A DNA stretch of 15,671 nt from S139-23 sp047639315 (GTDB lineage Bacteria; Planctomycetota; GCA-002687715; DRQF01): contig JBLINQ010000121.1 in NCBI GenBank assembly GCA_047639315.1, positions 1 to 15,671 on the forward strand. Reading direction: 5' to 3'. The position numbers and the translations under genes are program-made. Positions 1 to 7,556 of the stretch are shown here, piece by piece. The notes below the pieces were generated by a model. It had not been told where the DNA came from. It did no database searches and worked only from the letters and a program-made list of their open reading frames with translations. Within the stretch, counting starts at the first letter, position 1; the number at the start of each line of letters is the position of its first letter.

Positions 1-1235
1 TCGACCTTGACGCTCGACGGGGTGAGACGTGCAATCTCTTGCATGGCGGCAGATAGATCGATCTCGGCGTTTAGGATGGAGTTTATCTCATTGGCACGAT
101 GAACAACCGAATGACGTTCTTGTTCAACTGTCGCCCAAACGTTCAATGTTTGTCGTGCCTTGGCCAAGGGCTCAACATACTTGGCATGAAGTTCGCGGTG
201 ACTTTCGAGGTCGCCCTCAAGAATGAGAAGATAGAAGAACGACAAGCCGCAGATGATCGTCAAGACAATAGCGAGTGACGGGCCAAATCGACGATTACTC
301 CGCATCCGCTTAGCATTCGGTGTATCGACATGTTCCAACTTCATGAAACCAGACCGCCCGATTTCGTTGAGCCACATCAGGAGCAAGTGGTCGGCTGGAT
401 TAACTTGCAATCCACTCATAATTGGCAAGGGAGTTAGAGAAACGAGTTCGATCGATTCGATCTGGTTGGCCTGTTCAATCTCGTCAACAACATGCTGCTC
501 GAGTTCGCACTCCTGATTGTGTACCAAGGCTCGAGATAGTTTTGCTTCGGGATAGTTGCGATGAAAGAACACGCTAGTGCGGCGCATCTCGCTTGCGACT
601 CTCTTTGCAGCGTCACTATCGAGAGAAATTGCCATTGTTCGCGAGAATGCGATCTCGCCCTTGACGACATAGGTCAAGTCGAGAACCGTCTTCCCAACTG
701 AGACGAAAACCGTGTCAGTCAATTGCTTGCTTTGCTGGCAGAAATACTGGGCAGCAGTGCGCACGAGGTCATGATTAATGACCACCTTTCGAATCTTGAC
801 TCGGTGGCGTTCGAGTTCGGCCGTGATTTCGTCCACGATCTCGCTCTTAACCATGGCGATAGACCAGCCATTTGCCGGTGCCCCGCGCATTTTGGTCGGA
901 GCCAGCTTTTGGAAGATAGGAAACTCGCCAGGCTCAGGTTTGGCAAGGTTGCTCAAAGCTCGGGTTGAGTTCCTTTTACTTGACCCCGGAATGAACTCGA
1001 TCTGAGAACGCTGCAAGTGATCACCGATGATGACAATCACATTCTTTGCCGTCATTCCTTGACTGAGAAGCGCAACCACTCCACGTTGATGCGATCCGTC
1101 AAAGTCGCCGAGATCCACCGATCTCGATTCAATAACAGTATCTTGACCTTCAACTTTGCCAATTTGGCAAAAACTCAGAGTATGCTCAGCGGCGAACAAG
1201 ACACTGAGTGTAGAAGCTACGTTGGTGATAGCCAT
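1..1235 (-). CDS. GspL/PilM-PilN-like assembly protein (partial, runs off left edge)
   Basis: The minus strand is open from an ATG at 1235 to the window edge, giving 411 residues with no stop. Residues 1-300 resemble the actin-like cytoplasmic domain of PilM/GspL: the stretch TVFVSVGKTVLDLTYVVKG (about 175-193) has the strand-turn-strand pattern and is followed by FSRTMAI, as in PilM. A single membrane segment lies at about 318-338, with basic residues (KRMRSNRR) on its N-terminal side. A predicted periplasmic helical, PilN-like part follows. A PilM-type domain and a PilN-type membrane part on one chain is the arrangement of GspL. In the family this protein links the ATPase to the pseudopilin assembly platform in the inner membrane. 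Its start codon overlaps the stop of the upstream pseudopilin gene (TGATG), so the two are probably translationally coupled. The C-terminus is missing, so domain limits and exact family are inferred. Confidence 0.8.
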   Translation of the reverse strand, partial: MAITNVASTLSVLFAAEHTLSFCQIGKVEGQDTVIESRSVDLGDFDGSHQRGVVALLSQGMTAKNVIVIIGDHLQRSQIEFIPGSSKRNSTRALSNLAKPEPGEFPIFQKLAPTKMRGAPANGWSIAMVKSEIVDEITAELERHRVKIRKVVINHDLVRTAAQYFCQQSKQLTDTVFVSVGKTVLDLTYVVKGEIAFSRTMAISLDSDAAKRVASEMRRTSVFFHRNYPEAKLSRALVHNQECELEQHVVDEIEQANQIESIELVSLTPLPIMSGLQVNPADHLLLMWLNEIGRSGFMKLEHVDTPNAKRMRSNRRFGPSLAIVLTIICGLSFFYLLILEGDLESHRELHAKYVEPLAKARQTLNVWATVEQERHSVVHRANEINSILNAEIDLSAAMQEIARLTPSSVKV

Positions 1236-2041
1236 CAGCGCTTCCTCCCTCGCTTGGGGCTTCTTGATGGACTTCCCCCACTTGAACGTCGATTAGACGA
1301 TGGCGGCACCTGAGGCGAGCGGCTCGATGGACGTTGATTTGATGAGGGTGACGATCCACTCGATGGTGGTGAAGAAGTGCCGAAGTTCGTTGATCTGAAT
1401 TGCACAACAGGAGAAGAGGTCGCCACCCAAGAATCACCGAAGGCATCCCGAGTGAAGTTCTCTCCACGTGGTAAATATCCATCTGAGACAAGTCGCGAGA
1501 CAGCCGTAGTCGTTGTCTGCGGCAGCGGCCGATCTTTGAGATTTGTTTGGTTGTAGGCAGCTACAGCTTGATTGAGAATATTGAGGTTCTTCAAGGAGAG
1601 TCGCCGGAGAATCGGCGTCACATCGATTTCGCGAATAATGTCATCAGATGTTCCAAAGTTGCCATCCAAGCCAGCGCTAGCGATCTCCACTTGGGTGCGA
1701 CCGTTCAGAATATACCGATAGCCCCGCCCCCACGAGTCGTTACGAAAGCCTTCACCCTGGACGTCCCTACCGCCCAAGGAGTCGTCAATATAGGGGCCGC
1801 CAAAACCCGACACAGTCGAGGAATGGAGATCTCCCAGAGTGGCGGGTAGTCCGTAGGTGTCTTCGGTAAAAGTCAATACCGCCGCAGCTAAGGATTCGAC
1901 CTCGTCACGCGTCGCACCGTCTTTTTCTGAATTAAGGAGCCCAGAGATAGACGGCGCCGCAATGCCGATCATCAAGGTCATGATAGCAATGACAATGACC
2001 ACCTCGATCAGAGTGAATCCCTGTACGCTTGGTCGCTTCAT
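1235..2041 (-). CDS. GspG-like pseudopilin with a second pilin-like module and Ser/Arg-rich tail
   Basis: A 268-residue pseudopilin. The prepilin peptidase site is VQG/FTLIEV (cut after G8, Glu at mature position 5), followed by the hydrophobic helix to about residue 34. Residues 35-140 are a GspG-type globular domain, including NDSWGRGYRY and the loop GLDGNFGTSDDI, which matches the calcium-binding loop of major pseudopilins. The usual GspG ends here at about 140-150 residues. This one continues with residues 148-216, which look like a second, headless copy (helix NILNQAVAAYNQ, then DAFGDSWV in place of DSWGRGY). A low-complexity tail of Ser, Pro and Arg (217-268) ends the protein. It should be processed at the inner membrane and form the pseudopilus. 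ATG at 2041 overlaps the gspF stop (ATGA), with an AGGAG about 10 bases upstream. The pseudopilin assignment is strong; the function of the tail is unknown. Confidence 0.9.
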   Translation of the reverse strand: MKRPSVQGFTLIEVVIVIAIMTLMIGIAAPSISGLLNSEKDGATRDEVESLAAAVLTFTEDTYGLPATLGDLHSSTVSGFGGPYIDDSLGGRDVQGEGFRNDSWGRGYRYILNGRTQVEIASAGLDGNFGTSDDIIREIDVTPILRRLSLKNLNILNQAVAAYNQTNLKDRPLPQTTTTAVSRLVSDGYLPRGENFTRDAFGDSWVATSSPVVQFRSTNFGTSSPPSSGSSPSSNQRPSSRSPQVPPSSNRRSSGGSPSRSPKRGRKR

Positions 2042-3243
2042 CCCTTAATTGCTCCTAGTAGTTTGGTCATCGGAAGGAAAGCCGAAAGAACTGCGAAGCA
2101 GACTCCAACGCCCATCACAATCGTGATTGAAGGCTCTAATATCGCGAGGAACTTCTTAATTCGACGCGGGATTTCTTTGTCAAAAAAGGATGCCACCCGA
2201 TTAAGTGACTCGACCATCGAGCCGCTCTGCTCACCGATCGAGACCATGCGTAGGACAAGAGAAGGAAAACAATCAACAGCGCGAAGCGAGTCAGCAAGGG
2301 GCTTTCCTCGCAGTACTGATCGATGAATTTCGTTGACGTTTTTCTTCATGACCAAGTTGCGTGTCGCGTCCCGGGAGATCTCCAAAGACCGGACGAGGGA
2401 AACACCCGAATTCAACAAGAGTCCAAGGCTGTTACTGAATCGCGCGGCTTCCATCATCAGGGCCAACGGACCAGCCAATGGCAGTTTGAGCAAAATACCG
2501 TGAAGGCAGAAGCGACCTCGATGCGTATTCCTCATCACGACGACGGCGATAATGAGCGCGACGAAGGCGCCGAAAATCGCATTGCTATTTGATTTTAGGA
2601 AATCTGCGACCGCCAAAGTGGCCAATGTGATCGTGGGCAGTTCGACCCCAGCATCAATGAAGATCTGACTGAGGCGAGGGACGAGCCAGGTCACAATCAG
2701 TGTCATGAGCCCAAGAACGGCAACCGATAAGACTGCTGGATAGGCAAAGGCACTCTTAAACCGACGCGCTGTTTCTACGCGCCACTCGATGCTCTCAGCC
2801 AGACGTTCGAGGGAAGTCGCAAGCTCACCAGACTCTTCGCCGGCAATGACGATCTGGACGTAATCATCGGTGAAGATGAGAGGGTACCGTGCAAGTGAAC
2901 TCGACAGCGTTTCTCCATGTGAGATTCGATCGTGGACATCCCCAAGAGCGTTCTTCAGTACTGGATCATCCATCTCGTTGACGAGATCACCAAGACCAGC
3001 TACGAGGGGAACGCCAGACTTGAACAGCATGGCAAGTTGATTGGAGAAGTCGATCAGGGATTGAGGTTTGATCTTCTTGCCATGCGACGACGCAGACATA
3101 ACTGCAGCCTTCGATTTGGATTTCAACAGAAAAGATCCCCGAGCCTGCAACATCTCTTGCAGCTGTTCTTCGCTGTTCGCTTTCTCAACACCGCTAACGA
3201 CTGCGCCGTCCGGTGCGATTGCCTTATAAACCCATTCCGCCAA
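2038..3243 (-). CDS. gspF: Type II secretion/type IV pilus platform protein GspF
   Basis: A polytopic inner-membrane protein of the GspF/PilC family, 401 residues from the chosen TTG start. It opens with the typical MAEWVYKAIAPDGAVVSG. Two T2SSF domains follow: SNQLAMLFKSGVPLVAGL at about 67-84, and the repeat FSNSLGLLLNSGVSLVRSLE in the second half. Each carries the family signature IAGEESGELATSLERLAE or SIGEQSGSMVESLNRVAS. Three strong membrane segments are visible: near AYPAVLSVAVLGLMTLIVTW, near AIFGAFVALIIAVVV, and at the C-terminus near SITIVMGVGVCFAVLSAFL. The reading frame stays open upstream to 3312, but the TTG at 3243 fits the family N-terminus and has a GGAGG seven bases before it. 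In the family GspF connects the cytoplasmic ATPase with the pseudopilus. It lies between gspE (134-base gap) and the pseudopilin gene (overlap). Confidence 0.93.
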   Translation of the reverse strand: MAEWVYKAIAPDGAVVSGVEKANSEEQLQEMLQARGSFLLKSKSKAAVMSASSHGKKIKPQSLIDFSNQLAMLFKSGVPLVAGLGDLVNEMDDPVLKNALGDVHDRISHGETLSSSLARYPLIFTDDYVQIVIAGEESGELATSLERLAESIEWRVETARRFKSAFAYPAVLSVAVLGLMTLIVTWLVPRLSQIFIDAGVELPTITLATLAVADFLKSNSNAIFGAFVALIIAVVVMRNTHRGRFCLHGILLKLPLAGPLALMMEAARFSNSLGLLLNSGVSLVRSLEISRDATRNLVMKKNVNEIHRSVLRGKPLADSLRAVDCFPSLVLRMVSIGEQSGSMVESLNRVASFFDKEIPRRIKKFLAILEPSITIVMGVGVCFAVLSAFLPMTKLLGAIKG

Positions 3244-3250
3244 GAGTCTG

Positions 3251-3255
3251 CCTCC
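3251..3255 (-). promoter_or_regulatory. Ribosome binding site that fixes the gspF start at TTG
   Basis: On the minus strand GGAGG is followed by seven bases and then TTG at 3243. No comparable purine run precedes the upstream TTG at 3312 that opens the longer reading frame. Combined with the family-typical N-terminus after this TTG, this decides the start. Confidence 0.75.
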
Positions 3256-3377
3256 AATACATTGGTTCTTCACCCATGATCGGATGTTTATGCCGGAACA
3301 CCTCTGCCCCAAAATGGGAATTCAGAAGAAGTTGTGAATTAGAATAGAACTGCTTCAAAAATGGGTTTTCTTGGGTA

Positions 3378-5099
3378 TTAATGCGACCCAGTGAGACGTG
3401 CGACTTCTTCCAGAGTCGTCACTCCGGCCAAGACTTTCTCTAAACCATCGAGGCGGAGTTCTAAGAATCCGTTCTTTTTGGCCACGCTAGTCAAGACGTC
3501 AGGTCCATCTTCGACGAAGCTGCAGTTCCTCAGCTCATCGTTGACGACTAACAGCTCATGAATACCACTGCGCCCGTCATACCCCGTCTGGCGACAACGT
3601 TTGCAGCCATTCGCCCGCCTAAGAGCGAGATCTTGCGGCAGCTTACGGTTGCCGAACGCTCGTAGTTCATCCTGGGTTGGCTGATAAACAGTCGAACAAT
3701 GACGACAAACCTGCCGTATGAGACGTTGGGCCAGCACTCCCACAAGGCTCGATTTCAGAAGAAACGGGTCGACTCCCATGTCTATGAGCCTTGGAATTGC
3801 ACCGACTGCGCTATTCGTGTGCAAGGTACTAAAGACAAGGTGACCCGTGAGCGCAGCCCGAACTGCGATCTCGGCCGTCTCTTGATCGCGGATCTCACCA
3901 ATCAGCACCACGTCTGGATCTTGACGCAGAATCGCCCTGAGCGCCGTGGCAAATGTCAGGCCGATCTCGTTGTGAGTTTGAACCTGGCGCACTAACGGAA
4001 TGCGATATTCGACCGGGTCTTCAACGGTGATGATCTTCTTGCGCAATCCATCGATCGTTCGGAGCAGAGAGTAGAGCGTCGTTGACTTCCCTGATCCCGT
4101 GGGCCCAGTGACCAAGATGATTCCATGGGGCCGTTTGCACAAATCCATCAACCAGTCGTAGTTCTGCCCAGAAAGGCCCAGATCGCGCGGATCAAGCATG
4201 GCAGTCTTGCCGTCCAAGACACGGATCACCACGTTCTCGCCCAGGACAGAAGGCAGGATAGAGACACGCCAGTCCATAGGACTTCCGTCCAGAACGATTC
4301 GGGCTCGCCCGTCCTGTGGCAATCGGTGCTCAGAGAGGTCGAGGTCGCTCATCACCTTGATTCGAGCAATCACCGCAGGCGCTAGCTCAGAGTTAATCAT
4401 AGGGCCATCGGTAAGGACGCCGTCAACTCGGTAGCGCACACGCATGACATGAGCCTCTGGCTCAAAATGGATGTCGGTCGCCCCCTTGCGACCAGCCTCA
4501 CGGGCAATCTTGTCAATTAACTCCTCAGGCGAGATCTTATCGAGGATGTTGTCGGCATTCGTTTCCGCCCCATCGATCCCCTTTAACATCTCGTCAATAT
4601 GGCAGGTGTCGTCCATGAGGCTGTCGATCGCACTCAAGATCGCAGACTGAGTAGCCACCACAACTTCAATCGGACGCCCCAGCTGAGTCTCAACGACCGT
4701 GCTTGTTTTCACATCGAATGGATCGGCAACAGCAAGGCGAACGGTGTCGGTGCCAGTGATCAATGGGACCACAAGCTTCTGTCGCAAGAAAGAATCGCCA
4801 AGTAATTCGCCAGCGGCGTGATCGACATCAGTATCGTCGATCTTGAAGAACTCCAAGCCCAATTGATCGGCCAGAGACTGGGCGATGTCGACCTCAGTGC
4901 AAAAACCTGAGTCGATAAGGATTTTGCCAAGCACAACCTTACGGCGCTTCTGCTCCTGAATCGCGACATCAAGTTGATCTCGGTCGATGACCCCCTGCTC
5001 AACAAGGAGTTCGCCCAAGAATGCAAATCGTTGATTATCGATGGGCGCTTTTTGCTCAACCATAGTATCTGTGGCTCTTTGTTCTTGAACATCGCCCAT
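3378..5099 (-). CDS. gspE: Type II secretion/type IV pilus assembly ATPase GspE (PilB-like)
   Basis: A 573-residue hexameric traffic ATPase that powers pseudopilus assembly from the cytoplasmic face of the inner membrane. Residues 25-155 form the N-terminal MshEN/T2SSE_N domain (LGELLVEQGVI, then a paired LGKILIDSGFCTEVDIAQSL). The catalytic part holds Walker A GPTGSGKST (332-340), the Asp box ITVEDPVEY (357-365), Walker B DPDVVLIGEIRD (394-405) and the His box TGHLVFSTLHTNS (418-430). A zinc-binding tetracysteine module follows (CRHC 465-468, CKRC 499-502), as in GspE and PilB and unlike the retraction ATPase PilT. All key residues are intact. Start: ATG at 5099. An internal ATG at residue 13 is also possible, and neither has a strong Shine-Dalgarno. 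It is the first gene of the minus-strand secretion operon. Confidence 0.95.
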   Translation of the reverse strand: MGDVQEQRATDTMVEQKAPIDNQRFAFLGELLVEQGVIDRDQLDVAIQEQKRRKVVLGKILIDSGFCTEVDIAQSLADQLGLEFFKIDDTDVDHAAGELLGDSFLRQKLVVPLITGTDTVRLAVADPFDVKTSTVVETQLGRPIEVVVATQSAILSAIDSLMDDTCHIDEMLKGIDGAETNADNILDKISPEELIDKIAREAGRKGATDIHFEPEAHVMRVRYRVDGVLTDGPMINSELAPAVIARIKVMSDLDLSEHRLPQDGRARIVLDGSPMDWRVSILPSVLGENVVIRVLDGKTAMLDPRDLGLSGQNYDWLMDLCKRPHGIILVTGPTGSGKSTTLYSLLRTIDGLRKKIITVEDPVEYRIPLVRQVQTHNEIGLTFATALRAILRQDPDVVLIGEIRDQETAEIAVRAALTGHLVFSTLHTNSAVGAIPRLIDMGVDPFLLKSSLVGVLAQRLIRQVCRHCSTVYQPTQDELRAFGNRKLPQDLALRRANGCKRCRQTGYDGRSGIHELLVVNDELRNCSFVEDGPDVLTSVAKKNGFLELRLDGLEKVLAGVTTLEEVARLTGSH

Positions 5100-5633
5100 G
5101 TGATGGGACGACCGGTCTCTTCGCCAAAGACGTGGGCAGCTCAGGCCTTAGCCTTCGAGTGCGTCACATTGGCTCTCCTCGCCCTTTATCGCGCCGTCCA
5201 TGCTCTGGACTGTGCCAATTTTGATCGTCGTCAGTTTTTTTGACTATATTTGTAGGGCCCCTGCCTGGTTGGGCACGCCTTCTGACTTCCTCTACCTCAA
5301 AGTCGAGAGCGACTCGCGAACTCGCTCTGCCTTGATGTTTCTGGCATGCTCTTTAGCCAAACCGCTGATTCAAATTGATCCAAAAATCGTGTCAGTTTGT
5401 TAAGCACCCACGACCCGTCTCACTTAAGACGACCTCCTTCCTTCTGTCTTTTTGAGAATTCACCGTCCGTTCTGAGACCATTAGCCACCCCGCGACGTCT
5501 CATCTTGACTCATAAAGGAAGTATTATCTTATAAAAGGGGGTAATTTGGTGAAGTTCTCATGAAGCACTCTATTTCGATTATGTACCCACCCGATAAGAC
5601 ACCCAGCACAAGAAAGCGCAAAGGTAGAGGGCC
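5100..5633. other. Divergent intergenic region between gspE and the second pseudopilin
   Basis: About 530 bases without a convincing gene. Open frames here have no family resemblance or good ribosome binding site. It must hold the promoters for both divergent transcripts. A reasonable plus-strand promoter is listed separately; I could not pick a convincing minus-strand promoter for gspE. A 43-codon plus frame from an ATG at 5560 ends exactly at a TTG inside the pseudopilin reading frame (5685), which is probably chance. Confidence 0.6.
5505..5534 (+). promoter_or_regulatory. Candidate sigma-70-type promoter for the second pseudopilin
   Basis: TTGACT (5505-5510) and TTATAA (5529-5534) are separated by 18 bases, a good vegetative-promoter spacing. 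The predicted transcription start near 5541 leaves a leader of about 90 bases before the ATG at 5634. This is a pattern match only. Confidence 0.4.
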
Positions 5634-6266
5634 ATGCGAAGAACACGGCTCGCCCCGAGCAGAAAACTATTGGAGAGCAGAGAATTGAATACATCTAACC
5701 CAAGCGGATTCACGCTCATTGAGCTTGTTGTCACCATCGTCATCATGACGCTCTTGGTCGGAATTGCGGTGCCAGCGATCGGTTCACTTCAGGACGACGC
5801 AAAAGTTGCGAAAATTCTCGCAACATCGGAGGCAGCAAAATCAGCCTGCCAACGACACTATGTTGACACGTCACTCTACGGCACAGAGAATTCACGAGCA
5901 CAAAACGCTGCGGGGCACACCCTTTCGGAAAAACAAACAACGAAAGGCTGGAAAGGTCCTTATATGGATCGTCCCCTTAGCGCAGGAGACAATCCATTTG
6001 GTGGTGACATCATGCTGTACAACACGTTTGCCGGTGGCACACACAAGTTGTTCGGCAACCAATTTCGATTGACAGGCCCAACTTCACCTCGCCATCAAGG
6101 CAAAGGCAATTTTATTGCATTCGATGGCATACCACAGTCGGTGGCTCAGAGTGTCGACACAGCACTTGACGACGGCATCGCCGGTAACTGGAAACGTTTC
6201 GGACGAGTCCAATGGCGTAACACCAATGGTGGATCATTAATGATCTACTTGCTCGACAACAACTAA
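5634..6266 (+). CDS. Type II secretion/type IV pseudopilin, divergent from the gsp operon
   Basis: A 210-residue prepilin-like protein. The peptidase site is NPSG/FTLIEL (cut after G25, Glu at mature position 5), followed by a hydrophobic helix to about residue 46. The globular part has the GspG-like features KGWKGPYMDRP (about 104-114) and DNPFGGDI (119-126), so it is probably a GspG/GspH-class subunit, though not closely like the 1235-2041 protein. The leader is 25 residues, long for this family and rich in Arg. A start at the TTG at 5685 would leave an 8-residue leader without positive charge, so I keep the ATG, which has a purine-rich GGTAGAGGG just upstream. It is transcribed away from the gsp operon and ends before a hairpin terminator. 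It probably enters the same pseudopilus. Confidence 0.88.
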   Translation: MRRTRLAPSRKLLESRELNTSNPSGFTLIELVVTIVIMTLLVGIAVPAIGSLQDDAKVAKILATSEAAKSACQRHYVDTSLYGTENSRAQNAAGHTLSEKQTTKGWKGPYMDRPLSAGDNPFGGDIMLYNTFAGGTHKLFGNQFRLTGPTSPRHQGKGNFIAFDGIPQSVAQSVDTALDDGIAGNWKRFGRVQWRNTNGGSLMIYLLDNN

Positions 6267-6295
6267 GCCGGCCGACCGCAAATATCAACTAATGA

Positions 6296-6333
6296 TGCCC
6301 CACTGCTGAGTACTCAGCAATGGGGCATTCTTT
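6296..6333 (+). terminator. Rho-independent terminator after the second pseudopilin
   Basis: A near-perfect inverted repeat: TGCCCCA (6296-6302) pairs with TGGGGCA (6321-6327), and the inner TGCTGAGT pairs with ACTCAGCA, with one C/A mismatch between the stems. TTCTTT follows directly. It lies 30 bases after the stop. Confidence 0.85.
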
Positions 6334-6352
6334 GTAGTACAACGCTTATGAA

Positions 6353-6617
6353 GTTGTTGCAGGAATAGTTGGCTCAAACGCCGGGTCCTATATCACGCCG
6401 ATCTTACACCAGGAGCAAGTGATGGCGAGCAAACGTGCCGAGTTCGTCCATAATCAAAGCGTTTTGAGGCATCAGGATCGCAGCAAAAAAGAGAGCATTG
6501 TTGCCCGAAACGTCCTCAATCAGATGTTTGAAATTGGGAGGCGAAAGCTCATCAAGCTTGAGAGTGATTTAGCTGGGCACACTTACTGGCTTGCTCAATT
6601 TTGTTTCGTACAACACC
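6353..6617 (+). mobile_element. Internally deleted IS5/IS903-like element (copy A), about 265 bp
   Basis: The left end (6353-6435) is one of four related repeats: GTTGTTGCAGGAATAGT, a spacer, CAGGAGCAAGTGATG and GCGAGCAAACG, which is the former ribosome binding site and transposase start. A right end is suggested at 6605-6617, where TTCGTACAACACC matches the inverted left end at most positions. The transposase body is gone. Element boundaries are inferred by comparison with the copies at 8412, 9624 and 13434. Confidence 0.6.
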
Positions 6618-6646
6618 TTCGCGAATCATTCTGCGTGGTGTTCTAA
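6422..6646 (+). pseudogene. 74-codon frame riding on the transposase start of copy A
   Basis: ATG at 6422 follows CAGGAG by six bases and encodes MASKRAEFVHNQSVLRHQDR and onwards to a stop at 6646. The first residues (MASKR) match the transposase start MSSKR of the copy at 9692, but the rest does not resemble a transposase. The last 20 bases overlap the convergent small membrane gene. It is most likely the fused remains of a deleted transposase gene, although its translation signals are intact, so a short peptide could still be made. Confidence 0.35.
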
Positions 6647-6808
6647 ACGATGAGCCAAGTAGATAAGAGCGAGTCCTATACCCATCAGGACATAATGCAG
6701 TAGCCTTACTTCATCCTTCAGGATGCAACCGACCAGAGTCGCCGAAAATATTGGGACCCCAATTTTGGAAAGCAGGTCGAGCCAGAAGCCACGGTGTCTT
6801 GTGCTCAT
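6626..6808 (-). CDS. Small two-helix membrane protein, unknown function
   Basis: A 60-residue protein from ATG at 6808 (MSTRHRGFWLDLLSKIGVPI). Two hydrophobic segments lie at about residues 13-30 and 36-52, joined by a short polar turn (KDEVR), and the chain ends in a charged tail (HRLEHHAE). The ATG has GGAG seven bases upstream, which makes this start better than the TTG six codons earlier. The hydrophobic pattern and the good ribosome binding site support a real gene. I do not recognise the family. Its 3' end overlaps the end of the frame on copy A. Confidence 0.65.
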   Translation of the reverse strand: MSTRHRGFWLDLLSKIGVPIFSATLVGCILKDEVRLLHYVLMGIGLALIYLAHRLEHHAE

Positions 6809-6832
6809 TGAAATTCTCCATCGCAATATTAT

Positions 6833-7048
6833 TTAACCATGCGGCTCGCGCTCGAATTCGATGCGCGTCGTGTCGTCGGTAAAACCGTGAGAGCCACGAA
6901 GACTTCGAATGAAGCCATCGGGCCGTGAGCCACGGTGAACGCTTGAACGCCAGCCGGGCAATCGTCCATTCTCTTGTGTGTTTAAGAGATGAATTGCCTG
7001 GGGATCACGAGCGTTGCAAGCTCGTTCTGAGAACTTTGGCTGGGGGCT
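6833..7048 (-). pseudogene. Start-less open frame, possible gene remnant
   Basis: One minus-strand frame stays open for about 70 codons and ends at TAA 6833-6835 with a protein-like C-terminus (SHGFTDDTTRIEFEREPHG, preceded by GRLPGWRSSVHRGSRPDG). It has no start codon with a ribosome binding site and begins just after a TGA. It sits between osmC and the small membrane gene. It could be a decayed gene tail or part of a genomic repeat; I cannot assign a family. A short hairpin (ACGAGC...GCTCGT, 7009-7027) lies inside it. Confidence 0.25.
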
Positions 7049-7074
7049 TCTTTTTCACACGGGAAACGGATGAC

Positions 7075-7536
7075 TCAGGAAACGCGCCAACGGCTGACAA
7101 TTTCACAGCCGCTCGAACGCAAGAGACCAAGGATTGGGCAACGGCGATCCACAAGACGCCCCAGCTCTTGGGCCTGTTCCTCGGTGAGGTCGCCGTGCAC
7201 CACTGCAGACAGGCGCGTCTTTTTGTAGCTTCCGTTGGAATGCTCTGCCATCCCCATGAACCCTGATAGATCGAGATCAAGTTCTAACTCGATATCAATG
7301 CGCTTTATCGACACCCCAAGCTCATCGGCAACCACCTGGGCTTGTTCGTTCTGGCATCCTGCCAAAGACGCTGCAAAGTACTGCATCGGATTGGGACCAC
7401 TGTTTTGCCCCCCCTCGTCTTTCGGCTCATCCAGTTGGAGCGTCCATTCGGTATCGGTGATCGTGACGGTAGTCGGCCATCCCTTGCCAATTGCAGTCGC
7501 CCGAAAAGTCTCGGTGTGTTCGTCTGAGTTCGTCAT
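7075..7536 (-). CDS. OsmC/Ohr-family thiol peroxidase
   Basis: A 153-residue cytoplasmic protein of the OsmC superfamily, whose members reduce organic hydroperoxides with a cysteine pair. The central helix begins GPNPMQYFAASLAGCQNEQA, with the first conserved Cys at 61. The second Cys is in RRCPILGLL at 133. Both redox positions are therefore present, in the YhfA/OsmC-like rather than the classic Ohr spacing. The N-terminal strands carry the typical TVTITDTEWTLQLDEP. Length is normal. Start: ATG at 7536 with AAGGG about nine bases upstream. It appears to be monocistronic, and no regulator is adjacent. Confidence 0.88.
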   Translation of the reverse strand: MTNSDEHTETFRATAIGKGWPTTVTITDTEWTLQLDEPKDEGGQNSGPNPMQYFAASLAGCQNEQAQVVADELGVSIKRIDIELELDLDLSGFMGMAEHSNGSYKKTRLSAVVHGDLTEEQAQELGRLVDRRCPILGLLRSSGCEIVSRWRVS

Positions 7537-7556
7537 GCTATTTCGCCCTTCGCTCT

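Noticed and set aside
5200..5403. 67-codon plus frame with a hydrophobic start between gspE and the second pseudopilin
   Set aside because: No ribosome binding site and no family resemblance; it fits chance in a T-rich intergenic stretch.
6925..7266. 113-codon plus frame opposite osmC
   Set aside because: Most of it is antisense to the OsmC coding region and it has no motif.
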